NCBI GenBank assembly: GCA_934230965.1
Contig: CAKQFW010000105.1
Span: 1-7,140 of the forward strand
Direction of reading: 5' to 3'
Length of the DNA stretch: 7,140 bases
DNA from: an uncultured Prevotella sp.
GTDB taxonomy: Bacteria > Bacteroidota > Bacteroidia > Bacteroidales > Bacteroidaceae
The notes beneath the pieces are model-generated. The model was not told the origin of the DNA. It ran no database searches and was given only the letters and a program-made list of their open reading frames with translations. Below, one piece after another: positions 5,784 to 7,140 of the stretch. The position numbers and the translations under genes were made by a program. Each line of letters opens with the position of its first letter. Positions within the stretch are counted from its first letter, which is position 1.

Positions 5784-7140
5784 TTATTTGGTAATAAACG
5801 ATTTTACTTCGTTGTAGATGTTTTCGGCGGTGAAACCTAATTTTTCATCGAGCACCTTGTAGGGAGCTGAGAAGCCGAACGAGTTAAGGCCGTAAACCTT
5901 ACCGTTAGCACCTACTAAGCCTTCAAGAGTAACAGGAAGTCCGGCTGTGAGGCCGAATATTTTCGCGCCCTTAGGCAGAATTTGCTCTTGATATTCGGCT
6001 GATTGTGTACGGAACAATCCCTCAGACGGAACGCTTACAATGCGCACTTTAATGCCGTCTTTGCGAAGCAGTTCAGCGCTGGCAACGAGTGTAGAAACTT
6101 CTGAACCAGAAGCCAACAAGATAGCATCATATTCAGTGTCAGAACCACCAACAATGTATGCACCCTTGCGTGCCTCTTCATACTGTGTGCCTTCAGGCAA
6201 GCTGTTTACATTTTGGCGTGAGAAGATCAGTGCTGTAGGTGTGTCCATGTTCTCTACGGCCATCTTCCAGCAAACGGTAGCTTCGTCTGTATCGGCAGGA
6301 CGGAATACGCGTACCGAGTCGTTTCCGTTGTGGTTCTTAAGTTTCTCCATCAAGCGTATCTGTGCCTCTTGCTCTACAGGCTCATGGGTAGGACCATCTT
6401 CGCCTACGCGGAAAGCATCGTGTGTCCAAATGAACTTAATAGGAACCTGCATAAGGGCTGCCATACGGATGGCGGGCTTCATATAATCAGAGAAGACAAA
6501 GAATGTGCCGCAAGCGGGGATAACACCTCCATGCAAGTACATACCAATGCATACGCAAGCCATGGTGAGCTCGCTTACGCCTGCCTGGAAGAAGGCACCA
6601 CTGAAATCGTTGGGGGTGATGTCGTGTGTCTTCTTAAGGAAGCCGTCGGTCTTATCTGAGTTGCAGAGGTCGGCAGATGAGCATACCATGTTGCCTACCT
6701 GTTCAGCCAATACTGTCAAGCAGTTAGCTGAGGCGGCACGTGTGGCTGCATCGCGCGGCTGTACCAATGCGCTCCAGTCAACTTTTGGTGCGTTGCCTGA
6801 GAACCACTCATCCATGAGGGCAGCCTTCTCAGGGTTAGCTTTGCGCCATTCTTGTTCTGCTGCATGGCGTTCAGCCACAACCTTTTTCAGTTCTTCGTTG
6901 CGTTTGTTATACAGTTCCTTTACATCATCGTAAATCACGAATGGGTCTTCAACGTTACCACCAAGGTTCTTTACCGTATTTATATAGGCATCACCGCCAA
7001 GGGGTGCGCCGTGGGTCTTTACGTTATGTTCATAGCTGGTGCCATCGGCTTTACGAGCACCTTTGCCCATAACGGTGTGTCCGATGATGAGGGTGGGGCG
7101 CTTCTCTTCCTTGTTTGCGAGGATGAGGGCAGCGCGTATC
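5784..7140 (-). CDS. tkt: Transketolase, C-terminal two thirds, cut by the right window edge
   Basis: The frame is open from the right edge (first full codon at 7139) to a TAA at 5784, showing 451 residues. Full-length transketolases have about 670, so roughly 220 N-terminal residues with most of the thiamine-diphosphate domain are outside. The ATG at 7070 is internal, because the sequence before it (RPTLIIGHTV) is also transketolase. Visible parts are the end of the first domain (HGAPLGGD near 43-50) and a charged linker. The pyrimidine-binding domain follows, with GVSELTM near 187-193 holding the catalytic Glu (E. coli GVREFGM). Next come FSDYMKPAIRMAALM, the substrate loop THDAFRVGEDGPTHEPVEQ near 239-257, and SRQNV near 307. 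The C-terminal domain ends with NSFGFSAPYKVLDEKLGFT. The enzyme moves two-carbon ketol units between sugar phosphates in the non-oxidative pentose phosphate pathway. rpiB, 27 bases downstream, supplies its ribose 5-phosphate substrate. Confidence 0.97.
   Translation of the reverse strand, partial: IRAALILANKEEKRPTLIIGHTVMGKGARKADGTSYEHNVKTHGAPLGGDAYINTVKNLGGNVEDPFVIYDDVKELYNKRNEELKKVVAERHAAEQEWRKANPEKAALMDEWFSGNAPKVDWSALVQPRDAATRAASANCLTVLAEQVGNMVCSSADLCNSDKTDGFLKKTHDITPNDFSGAFFQAGVSELTMACVCIGMYLHGGVIPACGTFFVFSDYMKPAIRMAALMQVPIKFIWTHDAFRVGEDGPTHEPVEQEAQIRLMEKLKNHNGNDSVRVFRPADTDEATVCWKMAVENMDTPTALIFSRQNVNSLPEGTQYEEARKGAYIVGGSDTEYDAILLASGSEVSTLVASAELLRKDGIKVRIVSVPSEGLFRTQSAEYQEQILPKGAKIFGLTAGLPVTLEGLVGANGKVYGLNSFGFSAPYKVLDEKLGFTAENIYNEVKSFITK

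Noticed and set aside
1..7140. A novel accessory or defence system.
   Set aside because: All eight genes belong to well-known housekeeping or common Bacteroidales families, gaps are short, and nothing looks horizontally acquired.

Overview
The window looks like chromosomal core DNA from a Bacteroidota bacterium, most likely order Bacteroidales and Prevotella-like. Three things point there: the protein sequences (IF3, L20, L35, and a dipeptidyl peptidase IV resembling the Porphyromonas/Prevotella enzyme), a near-perfect Bacteroidota-type promoter (TTTG, 19 bases, TAACTTTG) before infC, and A-rich gene leaders without clear Shine-Dalgarno sequences. The genus is inferred from remembered family sequences, not from a search.

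All eight genes are on the minus strand, so transcription runs from the right edge to the left. They fall into three probable transcription units. (1) Right, 7140-5313: the C-terminal two thirds of transketolase (tkt, cut by the window edge), then ribose-5-phosphate isomerase B (rpiB). This is a non-oxidative pentose phosphate pair, closed by a large hairpin at 5221-5272. (2) Middle, 5153-3665: a clear promoter, then infC (IF3), rpmI (L35) and rplT (L20), the classic translation operon, closed by a perfect 14-bp hairpin at 3665-3697. The infC-rpmI spacer can be drawn as a small H-type pseudoknot, in the place where L20 autoregulates this operon in Escherichia coli. (3) Left, about 3554-1: cysE (serine acetyltransferase), an rlmL-type THUMP-domain RNA methyltransferase with a repetitive Lys/Arg/Gly-rich tail, and the first 333 residues of a secreted S9-family dipeptidyl peptidase IV that runs off the left edge. 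The gaps here are 43 and 38 bases with no convincing internal promoter.

No gap without a gene exceeds about 222 bases. I see no tRNA, rRNA, CRISPR array, insertion sequence, prophage, toxin-antitoxin or defence module. The window is ordinary housekeeping sequence. The points most worth checking are the candidate L20-responsive RNA element, the 21-bp tandem repeats encoding the rlmL tail, and two protein ends that differ from textbook family members (CysE without a terminal Ile, IF3 with a long charged tail). I found no convincing undescribed system.
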